This document shows positions 28,100 through 37,058 of a DNA stretch of 64,000 nucleotides, piece by piece. The notes beneath the pieces were generated by a model, which searched no databases, was not told the DNA's origin, and worked only from the letters and a program-made list of their open reading frames with translations. Within the stretch, counting starts at the first letter, position 1. Each line of letters starts with the position of its first letter. The position numbers were made by a program, and so were the translations under genes. The stretch covers positions 186,001-250,000 of the forward strand of contig NZ_WOAC01000001.1 of assembly GCF_009749525.1 (NCBI RefSeq). The letters are read 5' to 3'. Source of the stretch: Mesorhizobium xinjiangense (GTDB lineage Bacteria; Pseudomonadota; Alphaproteobacteria; Rhizobiales; Rhizobiaceae).

Positions 28100-29074
28100 C
28101 TACACCAGCTTTCCGCGGGTGAACTGACCGGAAACGCGATACTGCCACAGATAGGTCGGCAGGATGGCATCGACCGTTTGCGGGCGAATGCCGAGCCCGG
28201 GCAGGGTGCGGCCCTCCTCGGCGGCCTTTTGCGAAACGACATTGTCGCTGCGCAGGAGCGTCACCTGATCCTTGGTCAGAAGCGGCTTGGGCAGCAGGCC
28301 CAGGATCGCGCCCTGCAGACGGGCGATCGGCCAGGGGACGTTCACCAGCATGCGCTTGCGCTCGATCACCTCGAGCATCTTTTCGAGGCATTGGCGGAAG
28401 GTCAGCACTTCCGGTCCGCCGAGCTCGTAGATCCTGCCGCCCTCGACCTTGCCGTCGACGGAACGCGCGATCGCCTCGGCGACGTCGGCCACATAGACCG
28501 GCTGGAACTTCGTCGTGCCGCCGCCGATCAGCGGCAGCGCCGGCGAGAACCGCGTCATGGCCGCAAACTTGTTGAAGAAATCGTCCTCGGGCCCGAAGAG
28601 GATCGATGGCCGGTAGATCACGGCGTCGGGCAGCGTCTCCATCACCGCCTGCTCGCCGCGCGCCTTGGTCGTGGCGTAGAGGGAGGACGAGTCAGGATCG
28701 GCGCCGAGCGCCGAGATCTGGGTGAGGCCCGCACCTTCCGCGCGCGCCGCCTCGGCCACCGCGCGGGCGCCGAAATCCTGCACCGAGGAAAAGGTCTGGC
28801 GGCCGGACTCATAGAGGATCCCGACCAGATTGATGACATGGTCGGCCCCTTCGACTGCCTGGTCGACCGACCAGCGATAGCGCAGATTGGCCTGCACCGG
28901 CTGGATCTGGCCGACATTGCCGAGCGGCTGCAGATGGCCGGCAAGATCGGGCCGCCGGCAGCCCACGCGCACACGGTAGCCGCGCCGCGCCAGCGTCTGA
29001 ACCACGTGGCGTCCGAGGAAGCCCGAGCCACCGAAAACCGTCACGAGTTTTGGTATCGCTACGACTTCAGCCAT
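28100..29074 (-). CDS. Complex I NDUFA9-subunit-like NAD(P)-binding protein
   Basis: This 324-residue atypical SDR starts PKLVTVFGGSGFLGRHVVQT with the Rossmann glycine motif GGSGFLGR. YATTKARGEQAV and YRPSILFGPEDDFFNKFA are typical of the alphaproteobacterial relatives of mitochondrial NDUFA9. In mitochondria NDUFA9 is an accessory subunit of respiratory complex I, while the bacterial role is not settled. The ATG at 29074 begins directly before the Rossmann strand. Confidence 0.87.
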   Translation of the reverse strand: MAEVVAIPKLVTVFGGSGFLGRHVVQTLARRGYRVRVGCRRPDLAGHLQPLGNVGQIQPVQANLRYRWSVDQAVEGADHVINLVGILYESGRQTFSSVQDFGARAVAEAARAEGAGLTQISALGADPDSSSLYATTKARGEQAVMETLPDAVIYRPSILFGPEDDFFNKFAAMTRFSPALPLIGGGTTKFQPVYVADVAEAIARSVDGKVEGGRIYELGGPEVLTFRQCLEKMLEVIERKRMLVNVPWPIARLQGAILGLLPKPLLTKDQVTLLRSDNVVSQKAAEEGRTLPGLGIRPQTVDAILPTYLWQYRVSGQFTRGKLV

Positions 29075-29206
29075 CAGATTGCAGTCTCCGTCTTGTCCCT
29101 CGCTCCGCATGCAAGGCGGGCCGTTATTGTCGCTTATTAATCGCCTTTCCGGACAAAGGCAAAGGGCATGCAGCGCCGAATCGACGCCCCCGCCACGCGC
29201 ATGTCC

Positions 29207-30349
29207 TCACACCGCCGTCAGGCGTGCCGGCGACAGGTCGACCGCATCCACCCCCTCATCGGCAATGTCGCGCGGCACCGGCTGTTCCCGGACCAAGGCC
29301 GCGGCCAGCCGGGCGAGCGCCGGCGCGGTCTGGATGCCGTAGCCGCCCTGTCCGGCAAGCCAGAAAAAGCCGGGCACGCCGTCGTCAAAGCCGACGACCG
29401 GTGTCTTGTCGGCGACGAAGCTGCGCAAACCGGCCCATCTGTTGTCGATATGCCGCACATCGATGTCGCAGGCCGTCATGATGCGGTCGATGCAGATCGC
29501 CACGTCGAGTTCCTCCGGCTGGGCGTCGCAGGGCGGGGAAGGCGTCTCGTCGGCCGGCGAGGCGAGCAGCTTGCCGGCATCGGGTTTCATGTAGAACGCC
29601 TCGGCGATGTCGACCAACATCGGCCAGGCCGACGGGTCGACGCCGTCGGGCGGCGAAATCATCATTGCCGTGCGGCGCTTGGGCGCCAGGCCGATCGTGC
29701 GTGCACCGGCCATCTGCCCGAGCTCGTCGGCCCAGGCGCCGGCCGCATTGACGACGATGTCGGCCGCGACATCGCCCTTGCTGGTGGAAATATGCCAACG
29801 CTCGCCGACACGCTCGACGGCGCGCACCTCGCAATCGGTCTCGATGCGTCCGCCGGCGGATTTGAAGCGGCGCAAATACCCGTGATGCAGGGCATGGACG
29901 TCGATGTCGCGGGCGTTTTCCTCGTAGAGGGCCGCCGCCGCATAATCGGTTCGCAGGATCGGCACCATCTCGCCGGCCGCCCGTGCGTCGAGGCGCCGGA
30001 AACGGCCCTTCGTCGTCGGATCGGCAAGCGTCTCCTCGATGAGGCCGAGCTGATCGCCGCGCGCCACCATCAACACGCCGCGCGGGGAAAGCAGCGGTGC
30101 GGCGGCGAAACCTGTCGGCGGAGCGTCGAAGAAGGCCGCCGAGGCCCTGGACAATGCGCGGATGGCCGGCGGTCCGTAGGTCTCGGAAAACAGCGCCGCG
30201 GAGCGTCCGGTCGTGTGGTAGCCGGGCTGCGATTCGCGCTCCAGCAGGACCATGCGGGCCGCATCGCCCAATTCGCCGGCGAGCGAGGCGCCGGCAATGC
30301 CCGCTCCTATGATGGCAATGTCGAAGGTTTCAGGACCGGTTTCCGGCAA
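29207..30349 (-). CDS. FAD-dependent amine/amino-acid oxidase (DadA-like)
   Basis: This 380-residue DAO-family flavoprotein has the FAD-binding motif FDIAIIGAGIAGASLAGELG and the second FAD contact VVNAAGAWADELGQMAG. The C-terminal GYGIQTAPALARLAAALV belongs to the glycine/D-amino-acid oxidase group. The proposed TTG start at 30349 has GGGAG at a good distance and leaves a short tail before the Rossmann strand. An ATG at 30418 has no clear ribosome site. The substrate is unknown. It trails the DUF2783 gene by about 100 bases and may belong to the aromatic cluster. Confidence 0.83.
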   Translation of the reverse strand: MPETGPETFDIAIIGAGIAGASLAGELGDAARMVLLERESQPGYHTTGRSAALFSETYGPPAIRALSRASAAFFDAPPTGFAAAPLLSPRGVLMVARGDQLGLIEETLADPTTKGRFRRLDARAAGEMVPILRTDYAAAALYEENARDIDVHALHHGYLRRFKSAGGRIETDCEVRAVERVGERWHISTSKGDVAADIVVNAAGAWADELGQMAGARTIGLAPKRRTAMMISPPDGVDPSAWPMLVDIAEAFYMKPDAGKLLASPADETPSPPCDAQPEELDVAICIDRIMTACDIDVRHIDNRWAGLRSFVADKTPVVGFDDGVPGFFWLAGQGGYGIQTAPALARLAAALVREQPVPRDIADEGVDAVDLSPARLTAV

Positions 30350-30452
30350 GGCCGCTCTCCCGTTTATGGCTGCATTGGCAGGCAAGCTATCAGAGAGCCC
30401 ACACCTCTCCAACGTCATCCCGGCCGCCTGAACGCGCGTTGTAAAGGCACGC

Positions 30453-30659
30453 TCAATCCCTGTCGGCGCTTGGTGCACGCGCGGCAGCAAGCGCTTCCTT
30501 CAGCACCTCGGGATCGCCGATGTGGTTGGCCAGGATCAGGATGAGGCGCGCATTGACCGCCTCGCTTTCCGCTTTCTCCAGCCCTTCGTGCAGCGCCAGG
30601 AGATTGGCATAGAATTGATCGGGGCCCGGAATGTTGGGTTCGGTGATCAGCCTGCCCAT
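30453..30659 (-). CDS. DUF2783 domain-containing small protein
   Basis: This 68-residue soluble protein is mostly helical, with core FYANLLALHEGLEKAESEAV and NARLILILANHIGDPEVL. DUF2783 genes usually follow an FAD aromatic hydroxylase, as here, where it begins 11 bases after the hydroxylase stop. Its role is unknown; a small subunit or stability factor for the hydroxylase is a reasonable guess from constant gene order. Confidence 0.85.
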   Translation of the reverse strand: MGRLITEPNIPGPDQFYANLLALHEGLEKAESEAVNARLILILANHIGDPEVLKEALAAARAPSADRD

Positions 30660-30670
30660 GCGCAGTCTCC

Positions 30671-32278
30671 TCAGGATTTGCCGATTGCGGTGCGCAGGGC
30701 GGCGGCGACCGCGTGTCGGTCGAATTCGCGCCAGCGGGCGACAATGTGCTGGTCGGGCCGAACCAGATAGACAGCGCTTTGCGCCGCGCCCAGATAGCGC
30801 TCGGCCAGCACGTCCTGCGGATCGTCCGCCTTCAGGGCGATGCGGTGGATGCTAAGACCGTCGACCTCCAAGCGCTCGGGCGCTTCGGCATTGATGGCGA
30901 GAAGCTGGAAACCATCGCCGAGCCGGTCGATCAGCCAGCCCTCGGCCAGCGGCGCATCCACCGCCGGCGCCCCTGGCCGCGTGCGCGCCGGCGGGCCGTC
31001 GCAATCCGGGCCGGCAAGGGCCGAGGCATCGTGAATGCAGGGCACGGAGAGGCGGCCGGAATTGACCAGCGGCCGGGCGAAAGCGTGATGCTCGGACAGA
31101 TCGAGCACGGCATCGCGAAACAGGCGGCTGACCTCCGATTTCGGCGTGATGAAATCGGTCGAGCGGGTCGAGTGCTCAATGTTTTCGTCGGCTGCCTGGA
31201 CGCGTTCGAGATCGTAGCTGTCGATCAGGGTTTCGGACGCGGCATCCTCGAGTACCAGCTTGAGCTTCCAGGCGAGATTTTCCGCGTCCTGCAGCCCGGA
31301 ATTGGCGCCGCGCGCGCCGAAAGGCGAGACCTGATGCGCCGAATCGCCGGCGAAGACCACGCGCCCATGGCGGAATCTTTCCATGCGCCGGCATTGAAAC
31401 GTGTAGATCGAGACCCATTCGAGCTCGAAATCTATGTCCTCGCCCAGCATCGCCTTCAGCCGCGGAATGACGTTTTCCGGCTTCTTTTCCTTCTCCCGGT
31501 CGATGTTCCAGCCAAGCTGCAGGTCGATGCGCCACACCCCGTCCGGCTGCTTGTGCAACAGCGCCGACTGGCCGCGATTGAAGGGCGGATCGAACCAGAA
31601 CCAGCGCTCTGTCGGGAAATCCGCCTCCATGCGCACGTCGGCGATGAGAAAATTGTCTTCGAAGACGCGGCCGACGAAATCGAGCCCCATCATCGAGCGG
31701 ACCGGCGAGCCGGCCCCGTCGCAGGCGATCAGCCAATCGGCCTGAAGTGCATAGGGGCCATCGGGCGTGTCGACTTCGAGCGTAACACGGTCGACGCCCG
31801 GCTCGACGGCCGCAACACGGCTGCCGCCGCGGATCTCGACCGGCTTGCCCGCAGCCTCCAGTTCGCGCAGACGATCGACGAGATATTTCTCCAGATAATA
31901 TTGCTGCAGGTTGATGAAGGCGGGCCGCTTGTGGCCGGCCTCGGGCAGGAGGTTGAACTCGTAGACCTTGCGGTCGCCGAAAAAGACCTTGCCGGTATTC
32001 CAGGTCACGCCTTTCTCGACCAGCGCCGGGTCGACGCCCAGCCGGTCGAGGATTTCCAGGCTGCGCTTGGCAAAGCAGATGGCGCGCGATCCGAACGAAA
32101 CCTTCTCGTTGTCGTCGAGCACGAGAACGGGCACGTCCTGGCGGGCCAGATCGATGGCGAGCGCCAGCCCCACCGGTCCGGCCCCCACGACGACGACCCT
32201 GTGGCGCGCCGGTGTCGCCGCGTCCTGGTCGGGGACACGCGCATAGGGGTAAAGCGGCGTTTCGAAGATGTGCGACAC
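30671..32278 (-). CDS. FAD-dependent aromatic hydroxylase (MhpA-like)
   Basis: This 535-residue group A flavoprotein monooxygenase has three FAD motifs: VVVVGAGPVGLALAIDLARQ, the DG motif WLIACDGAGSPVR, and VVFAGDSAHQVSPFGARGAN. A thioredoxin-like C-terminal domain follows, as in MhpA and related phenol hydroxylases. A GTG at 32278 with GGGGAGGAAA upstream is the preferred start; an ATG at 32296 is possible but places the ribosome site inside the gene. With hmgA nearby, a hydroxyphenyl-type substrate leading to homogentisate or a related compound is likely but unproven. Confidence 0.87.
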   Translation of the reverse strand: MSHIFETPLYPYARVPDQDAATPARHRVVVVGAGPVGLALAIDLARQDVPVLVLDDNEKVSFGSRAICFAKRSLEILDRLGVDPALVEKGVTWNTGKVFFGDRKVYEFNLLPEAGHKRPAFINLQQYYLEKYLVDRLRELEAAGKPVEIRGGSRVAAVEPGVDRVTLEVDTPDGPYALQADWLIACDGAGSPVRSMMGLDFVGRVFEDNFLIADVRMEADFPTERWFWFDPPFNRGQSALLHKQPDGVWRIDLQLGWNIDREKEKKPENVIPRLKAMLGEDIDFELEWVSIYTFQCRRMERFRHGRVVFAGDSAHQVSPFGARGANSGLQDAENLAWKLKLVLEDAASETLIDSYDLERVQAADENIEHSTRSTDFITPKSEVSRLFRDAVLDLSEHHAFARPLVNSGRLSVPCIHDASALAGPDCDGPPARTRPGAPAVDAPLAEGWLIDRLGDGFQLLAINAEAPERLEVDGLSIHRIALKADDPQDVLAERYLGAAQSAVYLVRPDQHIVARWREFDRHAVAAALRTAIGKS

Positions 32279-32363
32279 GTATTTCCTCCCCACCATGGCG
32301 CTTCAGCCGGCCTTGAGGGCAGCCGGATTATGGCCTAAACTCTGGCCAGAAACGAGAGACGCC

Positions 32364-32654
32364 ATGAACGAGCATCCGCGTTCCACTGCAGTGACGACGG
32401 TCTCCGTCGCCGAAGCCAAGGCACGTTTTTCGCAGCTTCTGGAACGTGCGGCGGCCGGCGAGGAGATCCACGTCACCAAGCACGGCAAGCCATATGCCAA
32501 GTTCGCTCCGGAGCGTGCCGACAGGCCGACATTGCCGCGTGTGGGCGCCTTCGAGGGCACAGAATATTGGATGTCAGACGATTGGGACGAACTCGGTCCG
32601 GAATGGGGGCGAGCATCTGGGAGATCGCGATCGAGGTCGCGCGCGGCAAGCTGA
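32364..32654 (+). CDS. Phd/YefM-family antitoxin of a decayed toxin-antitoxin pair, aberrant C-terminus
   Basis: This 96-residue reading frame has an N-terminal half matching the Phd/YefM antitoxin fold: TVSVAEAKARFSQLLERAAA with GEEIHVTKHGKPYAKFAP. The domain ends around residue 80 with YWMSDDWDELGPEW. After that the frame runs into the out-of-frame toxin sequence (GRASGRSRSRSRAAS), so the natural end of the antitoxin and the start of the toxin appear to have been deleted. It lies between the metallo-beta-lactamase-fold gene and the FAD hydroxylase gene, on the opposite strand to both. Confidence 0.8.
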   Translation: MNEHPRSTAVTTVSVAEAKARFSQLLERAAAGEEIHVTKHGKPYAKFAPERADRPTLPRVGAFEGTEYWMSDDWDELGPEWGRASGRSRSRSRAAS

Positions 32655-32863
32655 AAACCGTCGACAATGTCGGCCAGAGTCTGCTTGCATCCGGTTTCGA
32701 TATCCTGCCAATTGCGCTCGACCACATCGAAGGCCTGCATGAATTGCCCGATCATCATCGCGATCCTTTCGATAGGATGCTCATCGCCCAGGCGTTCCAC
32801 GAGGGCTTGACCGTGCTCACCAGCGATCCCGCGTTCAAGAAATACGATATCACCATCGCGTAG
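32603..32863 (+). pseudogene. PIN-domain toxin fragment (N-terminus deleted)
   Basis: This frame, shifted from the antitoxin frame, encodes SIWEIAIEVARGKL, DILPIALDHIEGLHELPDHH, RDPFDRMLIAQAF and LTVLTSDPAF. These are the middle and end of a PIN ribonuclease toxin of the kind paired with Phd/YefM antitoxins. The usual first 45 or so residues, with the first catalytic aspartate in an LLDTH-type motif, are missing. Translation from the ATG at 32603 would give 86 residues. The protein is probably inactive. Confidence 0.8.
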
Positions 32864-32960
32864 CCGCGCCTTCATTGCGTACCGGGTGGCCGCGATCGCC
32901 AGACTTCGAACGAAGGCAGTACACCTCAGATTTTTTCCAGGACGTGCCGGTAGCGGGACC

Positions 32961-33911
32961 TCACCCCTGCAGCTTCTCCCACATGTCGCGGTCGCGCTCG
33001 GCCGTCCAGATGCGCGGCGTGTCGATGCCGAGCGCCTCGTCATAGGCGCGCGCGACATTGAACGGCAGGCAGTGCTCGTAAATGGCGTAGTCGGCGAACT
33101 TCGGATCGCAGGCGGCCCGGCAGGCGTCCCACGCCTCCTTCAACGAGCCGCCGCCCTGTGCCACGCGGGCGATCGGGCGATAGGTCGAGGCGACGAAGTC
33201 GGCCGTGTTGTCGAGCGCAGCATTGACCATCTTCTCGCCCACCAACGCATCGCCGCGGCCGGGCGCGATTGCATCGAGGGAGAAATCCCTGATGGCGCCA
33301 AGCGTCCTCGGCCAATCGGCGAAATGGCCGTCGCCGCAATAGCAGGCCGAGCGGTATTCGACGATGTCGCCGGTGAACATGACATTGGCGTCGGGCACAT
33401 GGGCAACGATGTCGCCGGCGGTGTGGGCGCGGCCGAGAAACATCAGGTCGACGCGGCGCTTGCCGAGATAGAAGGTCGCGCGGTCGCTGAAGGTGAGCGA
33501 CGGCCAGGTGAGGCCGGGAATCGATTCGTGCCCCTGGAAAAGCCGCGGGAAGCGGCCGAACTCCGAATCCCAGTCCTCCTGGCCGCGCTCGACGACCATG
33601 GCGCGCGCCTTTTCGCTCATGATGATCTCGGAGGCGCCATAGGCCGATGCCCCGAGCACGCGCACGGCGTGATAATGGCTCAGCACCACATATTTGATCG
33701 GCTTGTCGGTGACGGAGCGGACCTTCTCGATCACCATGTTGGCCAGCCGGGGCGTTGCCTGCGCATCGACGATCATCACCGAATCGTCGCCGATGATGAC
33801 GCCGGTGTTCGGATCGCCCTCGGCGGTAAAGGCCCACAGTCCCTCGCCGATCTCGGTGAACGATATCGTCTTCTCAGTCATGTCGCCGGTCGATGCGAAG
33901 CCCTTCGCCAT
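32961..33911 (-). CDS. Metallo-beta-lactamase-fold protein with altered metal motif
   Basis: This 316-residue protein has the MBL fold layout (GVIIGDDSVMIVDAQATP, YVVLSHYHAVRVLGASAY, RAHTAGDIVAHVPDANVMFT, GDIVEY). The usual HxHxDH metal motif appears as H79-Y-H81-A-V83-R84, so the aspartate and the last histidine of the second metal site are replaced. The later histidine (RAHTAGD) and aspartate (TGDIVEY) are present. It lies just downstream of hmgA on the same strand, about 60 bases after it, and is probably in that operon. It may be a one-metal hydrolase; the substrate is unknown. A second in-frame ATG is at codon 11. Confidence 0.85.
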   Translation of the reverse strand: MAKGFASTGDMTEKTISFTEIGEGLWAFTAEGDPNTGVIIGDDSVMIVDAQATPRLANMVIEKVRSVTDKPIKYVVLSHYHAVRVLGASAYGASEIIMSEKARAMVVERGQEDWDSEFGRFPRLFQGHESIPGLTWPSLTFSDRATFYLGKRRVDLMFLGRAHTAGDIVAHVPDANVMFTGDIVEYRSACYCGDGHFADWPRTLGAIRDFSLDAIAPGRGDALVGEKMVNAALDNTADFVASTYRPIARVAQGGGSLKEAWDACRAACDPKFADYAIYEHCLPFNVARAYDEALGIDTPRIWTAERDRDMWEKLQG

Positions 33912-33972
33912 CAGCGTCTCTCCTTGTCGTCTCTGTTTTCGCCGAGCCGGTGCGGTGCGACGGTCCGTCGGT

Positions 33973-35286
33973 TCAGGACCAGTCGCCGTCCGGCGTGCCG
34001 TTGAAGCGCTTCTTCAGCCCGGCCCAGCAATCGATGTAGTTGTCCTGCCGCGTTTCCAGTTCCGCCGCATAGCGCGTCAGCATCTGCGGAAAGCGCGTCT
34101 CGAACATGAAGGCCATGGTGTGGTCGAGCTTGACGGGCTCGAGATCGGCCCGCGATGCCTTTTCGAAGCCGAACGCGTCGGGTCCGTGCGCCAGCATCAT
34201 ATTGTGCAGGCTGATGCCGCCGGGCACGAAGCCTTCCTCCTTGGCATCGTACTGGCCGCGGATTAGCCCCATGAACTCGCTCATGATGTTGCGATGATAC
34301 CAGGGCGGGCGGAACGTGTCTTCGGCCACCAGCCAGCGCGGCGGAAAGATGACGAAATCGACATTGGCCGTGCCCTCCTCGCCCGAGGGCGCCGTGAGCA
34401 CGGTGAAGATCGACGGGTCGGGATGGTCGAACAGGATCGCGCCGACCGGCGAAAAGGTCGAAAGGTCGTATTTGTAGGGGGCGTAATTGCCGTGCCAGGC
34501 GACCACGTCGATCGGCGAATGGTCGATCTCGGTGACATGGAAGTTGCCGCACCATTTGACGATCAGACGGCAGGGCGTTTCCTTTTCCTCGAACCAGGCC
34601 ACGGGCGTCTTGAAGTCGCGCGGATTGGCCAGGCAGTTGGCGCCGATCGGCCCGCGGTCGGGCAGGGTGAACTTGGCACCGTAATTCTCGCAGATATAGC
34701 CGCGCACCGGCCCGTCGATCAGCTCGACCTTGAAGACGAGGCCGCGCGGCAGAACGCAGATCTCGCCCGGCATCGTTTCGATGACACCCATTTCGGTGAC
34801 GAAACGAACGCCGCCTTCCTGTGGCACGACGAGAAGCTCGCCGTCGGCGTTGAAGACATGATCATCAACCATGTCGGTGTTGGCGACATAGACATGCGCC
34901 GCCATGCCGGTCTGGGTATAGACGTCGCCGGCCGTGGTCATGGTGCGGATGCCGGAAAGAAAGTCCGTCTCGGCATTCGGCATCGGCACCGGATCCCAGC
35001 GCAACTGGCCCAGCGCAAGCTGGTGATCGCCCGGATTGGGCGCCGACTTCCAGTCCTCGATGGCGATCGCCTCGAAGCGCGCCGTGTGCCTTACGCTCGG
35101 GCGGATGCGGTAGAGCCAGGAACGCTCGTTTGTGCCGCGCGGCGCGGTAAACGGAGATCCGGAGAGCTGTTCGGCATAGAGACCATAGGCCGGCCGCTGC
35201 GGCGAGTTGCGGCCCTGCGGCAGCGAGCCCGCAAGCGTTTCCGTTTCGAAATCATTGCCGAAGCCCGGCATGTAGGAATAAGCCAC
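33973..35286 (-). CDS. hmgA: Homogentisate 1,2-dioxygenase
   Basis: This 437-residue iron(II) cupin enzyme opens the ring of homogentisate to maleylacetoacetate in tyrosine and phenylacetate-type breakdown. Family motifs include the start [39 protein letters not shown], and the iron-ligand region [16 protein letters not shown] followed by [15 protein letters not shown]. Length is normal. A possible operator lies 31-48 bases upstream of its start. The next enzymes (maleylacetoacetate isomerase, fumarylacetoacetase) are not in the window. Confidence 0.96.
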   Translation of the reverse strand: MAYSYMPGFGNDFETETLAGSLPQGRNSPQRPAYGLYAEQLSGSPFTAPRGTNERSWLYRIRPSVRHTARFEAIAIEDWKSAPNPGDHQLALGQLRWDPVPMPNAETDFLSGIRTMTTAGDVYTQTGMAAHVYVANTDMVDDHVFNADGELLVVPQEGGVRFVTEMGVIETMPGEICVLPRGLVFKVELIDGPVRGYICENYGAKFTLPDRGPIGANCLANPRDFKTPVAWFEEKETPCRLIVKWCGNFHVTEIDHSPIDVVAWHGNYAPYKYDLSTFSPVGAILFDHPDPSIFTVLTAPSGEEGTANVDFVIFPPRWLVAEDTFRPPWYHRNIMSEFMGLIRGQYDAKEEGFVPGGISLHNMMLAHGPDAFGFEKASRADLEPVKLDHTMAFMFETRFPQMLTRYAAELETRQDNYIDCWAGLKKRFNGTPDGDWS

Positions 35287-35316
35287 GACATCCTCCCTGG
35301 ATCAGGTCAGCCGATT

Positions 35317-35334
35317 TGGTTGCATTCGTAACCA
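35317..35334. promoter_or_regulatory. Palindromic operator candidate upstream of hmgA
   Basis: TGGTTGCATTCGTAACCA has 5-bp complementary ends (TGGTT/AACCA) with a partly symmetric centre. A related half, TGTAACCAT, follows at about 35342-35350. The spacing to the hmgA start suits a repressor site of MarR or IclR size. No regulator gene is adjacent, so the cognate protein is unknown. Confidence 0.4.
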
Positions 35335-35429
35335 TTGAAAATGTAACCATCAACCGGCACGGCAGGGCCGTCAGGGACGATTCTGCGCCGCGACTGAGGC
35401 GGGCGCAACCATGGCGCCCGCCCGCGGTA

Positions 35430-37049
35430 TCATCGGGTCACGATTTCCGGTCCCATCAGGCTGTAGGGCAGCCAGGTCGAAAGCACCGGCGTGTAGGTGA
35501 TCAGGATCAGGAAGGCGAACAGCACCGCCACGAAGGGCAGCGCCGCGCGCACCACCTGGATCAGGCTCATGCCGGTGATGCCGGATGTGACGAACAGGTT
35601 GAGCCCGATCGGCGGTGTGATCATGCCGATCTCCATGTTGACGACCATGATGATGCCGAGATGGACCGGGTCGACGCCGAGTTCCATGGCGATCGGGAAG
35701 ACGACCGGCGCCACGATGAGAAGCAGGCCCGACGGCTCCATGAACTGGCCTCCCAGGAGAAGCAGCAGGTTGACGGCAATCAGGAACGTGACCCAGTTGA
35801 AGCCGTAACCGAGCATGAACTGGGTGATGGCATCGGGAATGCGTTCGGAGGTGAGCACATGGGCAAACAGCAGCGCATTGACGATGATGAACATCAGCAT
35901 GATCGTCGTCTTCGACGCCTCGACGAGCACGCGACGCGTGTCGTCGTTGAAGAAGAAGCCGAAGAAATGCCGCCCGATGAGGCGGAAATTGCGCGTCCAT
36001 ATCGGCAGGCCGGCGAAAAGATAGCCGGGAATGTTGAAGGGATTGGATTCGCGGTCGCGCCACAGCGAATAGGCGACCATGATGGCCAGCGACAGGGCGA
36101 GCCCGACATAGGCGCGCCCGCGCATCGAAACGTTTTCCCATTCAGAGGTTATGAAGAAGGTCAGGATCATCCAGACGAAGAAGAAGGAGGCGGCATAGAC
36201 GAGCGAGGAAAAGCCGATGCGCGAACGCTTCGAATCGCTCTCCTGGATCCAGCGCACGCCCTTGAGCGGCCCGATGTCGCGATAGATGAACAGCGCGACA
36301 AAGAAGGCGTAGACCGCGGCAACGGCGGCGGCCTCGGTCGGCGTGAAGACGCCGCCATAGATGCCGCCCAGAATGATGATGATCAGGAACAGGCCCCAGC
36401 CCGCCTCCTTGCCGCCGGCGATGATCTCGCCAAAGCCGCGCCATGGCTCGGCCGGCAGGTTTCGCACCCGTGCCATGACGTAGATGGCGATCATCAGCAT
36501 CAGCCCGGCAACGATGCCCGGCACGACGCCGGCCAGGAACATGCGGCCGACCGAAACGTCGGTCGCCGCCGCGTAGACGACCATGACGATGGAAGGCGGG
36601 ATGAGAATGCCCAGCGTTCCGGCATTGGCGATGATGCCGGCGGCGAAATCCTTGGAATAGCCGACCTGGCGCATGCCGGCGATGGCGATCGTGCCGATGG
36701 CGACGACGGTCGCCGGCGAGGAGCCGGACAGCGCGGCGAACAGCATGCAGGCGAGCACCGAGGCGATCGCCAGCCCGCCCTTGATGTGGCCGACGGAGGC
36801 GATGGCGAAGCGGATGATGCGCGCCGCCACCCCGCCCGTCGACATGAAGGCCGAGGCAAGGACGAAAAAGGGGATCGCCAGCAATGTGTAGTTCTGCGAC
36901 GCGGTAAAAAGCTGCAATGCGACGGAGGACAGGGAGTCCTGCGAAAACAGCGCGATGATGAGGATCGACGACAGGCCGAGCGACACGGCCACGGGAACGC
37001 CCAGGAACAGAAGTACCAGGACGAGCACGAACAGGATGATTGCTTCCAT
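35430..37049 (-). CDS. dctM: TRAP transporter large permease (DctM), enlarged
   Basis: This 539-residue inner-membrane subunit carries out ion-coupled uptake in a TRAP system. Family motifs are GVPVAVSLGLSSIL, LAIPFFVLASAFMSTGGVA, LSGSSPATVVAIGTIAIAGM, GILIPPSIVMVVYA, GVFTPTEAAAVA and the C-terminal MEIGMITPPIGLNLFV. Typical DctM is about 425 residues. Here an extra stretch of roughly 110 residues (about 250-365), with two hydrophobic segments, lies in the middle. It follows dctQ by 9 bases. Confidence 0.92.
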   Translation of the reverse strand: MEAIILFVLVLVLLFLGVPVAVSLGLSSILIIALFSQDSLSSVALQLFTASQNYTLLAIPFFVLASAFMSTGGVAARIIRFAIASVGHIKGGLAIASVLACMLFAALSGSSPATVVAIGTIAIAGMRQVGYSKDFAAGIIANAGTLGILIPPSIVMVVYAAATDVSVGRMFLAGVVPGIVAGLMLMIAIYVMARVRNLPAEPWRGFGEIIAGGKEAGWGLFLIIIILGGIYGGVFTPTEAAAVAAVYAFFVALFIYRDIGPLKGVRWIQESDSKRSRIGFSSLVYAASFFFVWMILTFFITSEWENVSMRGRAYVGLALSLAIMVAYSLWRDRESNPFNIPGYLFAGLPIWTRNFRLIGRHFFGFFFNDDTRRVLVEASKTTIMLMFIIVNALLFAHVLTSERIPDAITQFMLGYGFNWVTFLIAVNLLLLLGGQFMEPSGLLLIVAPVVFPIAMELGVDPVHLGIIMVVNMEIGMITPPIGLNLFVTSGITGMSLIQVVRAALPFVAVLFAFLILITYTPVLSTWLPYSLMGPEIVTR

Positions 37050-37058
37050 GGGTCGGCC

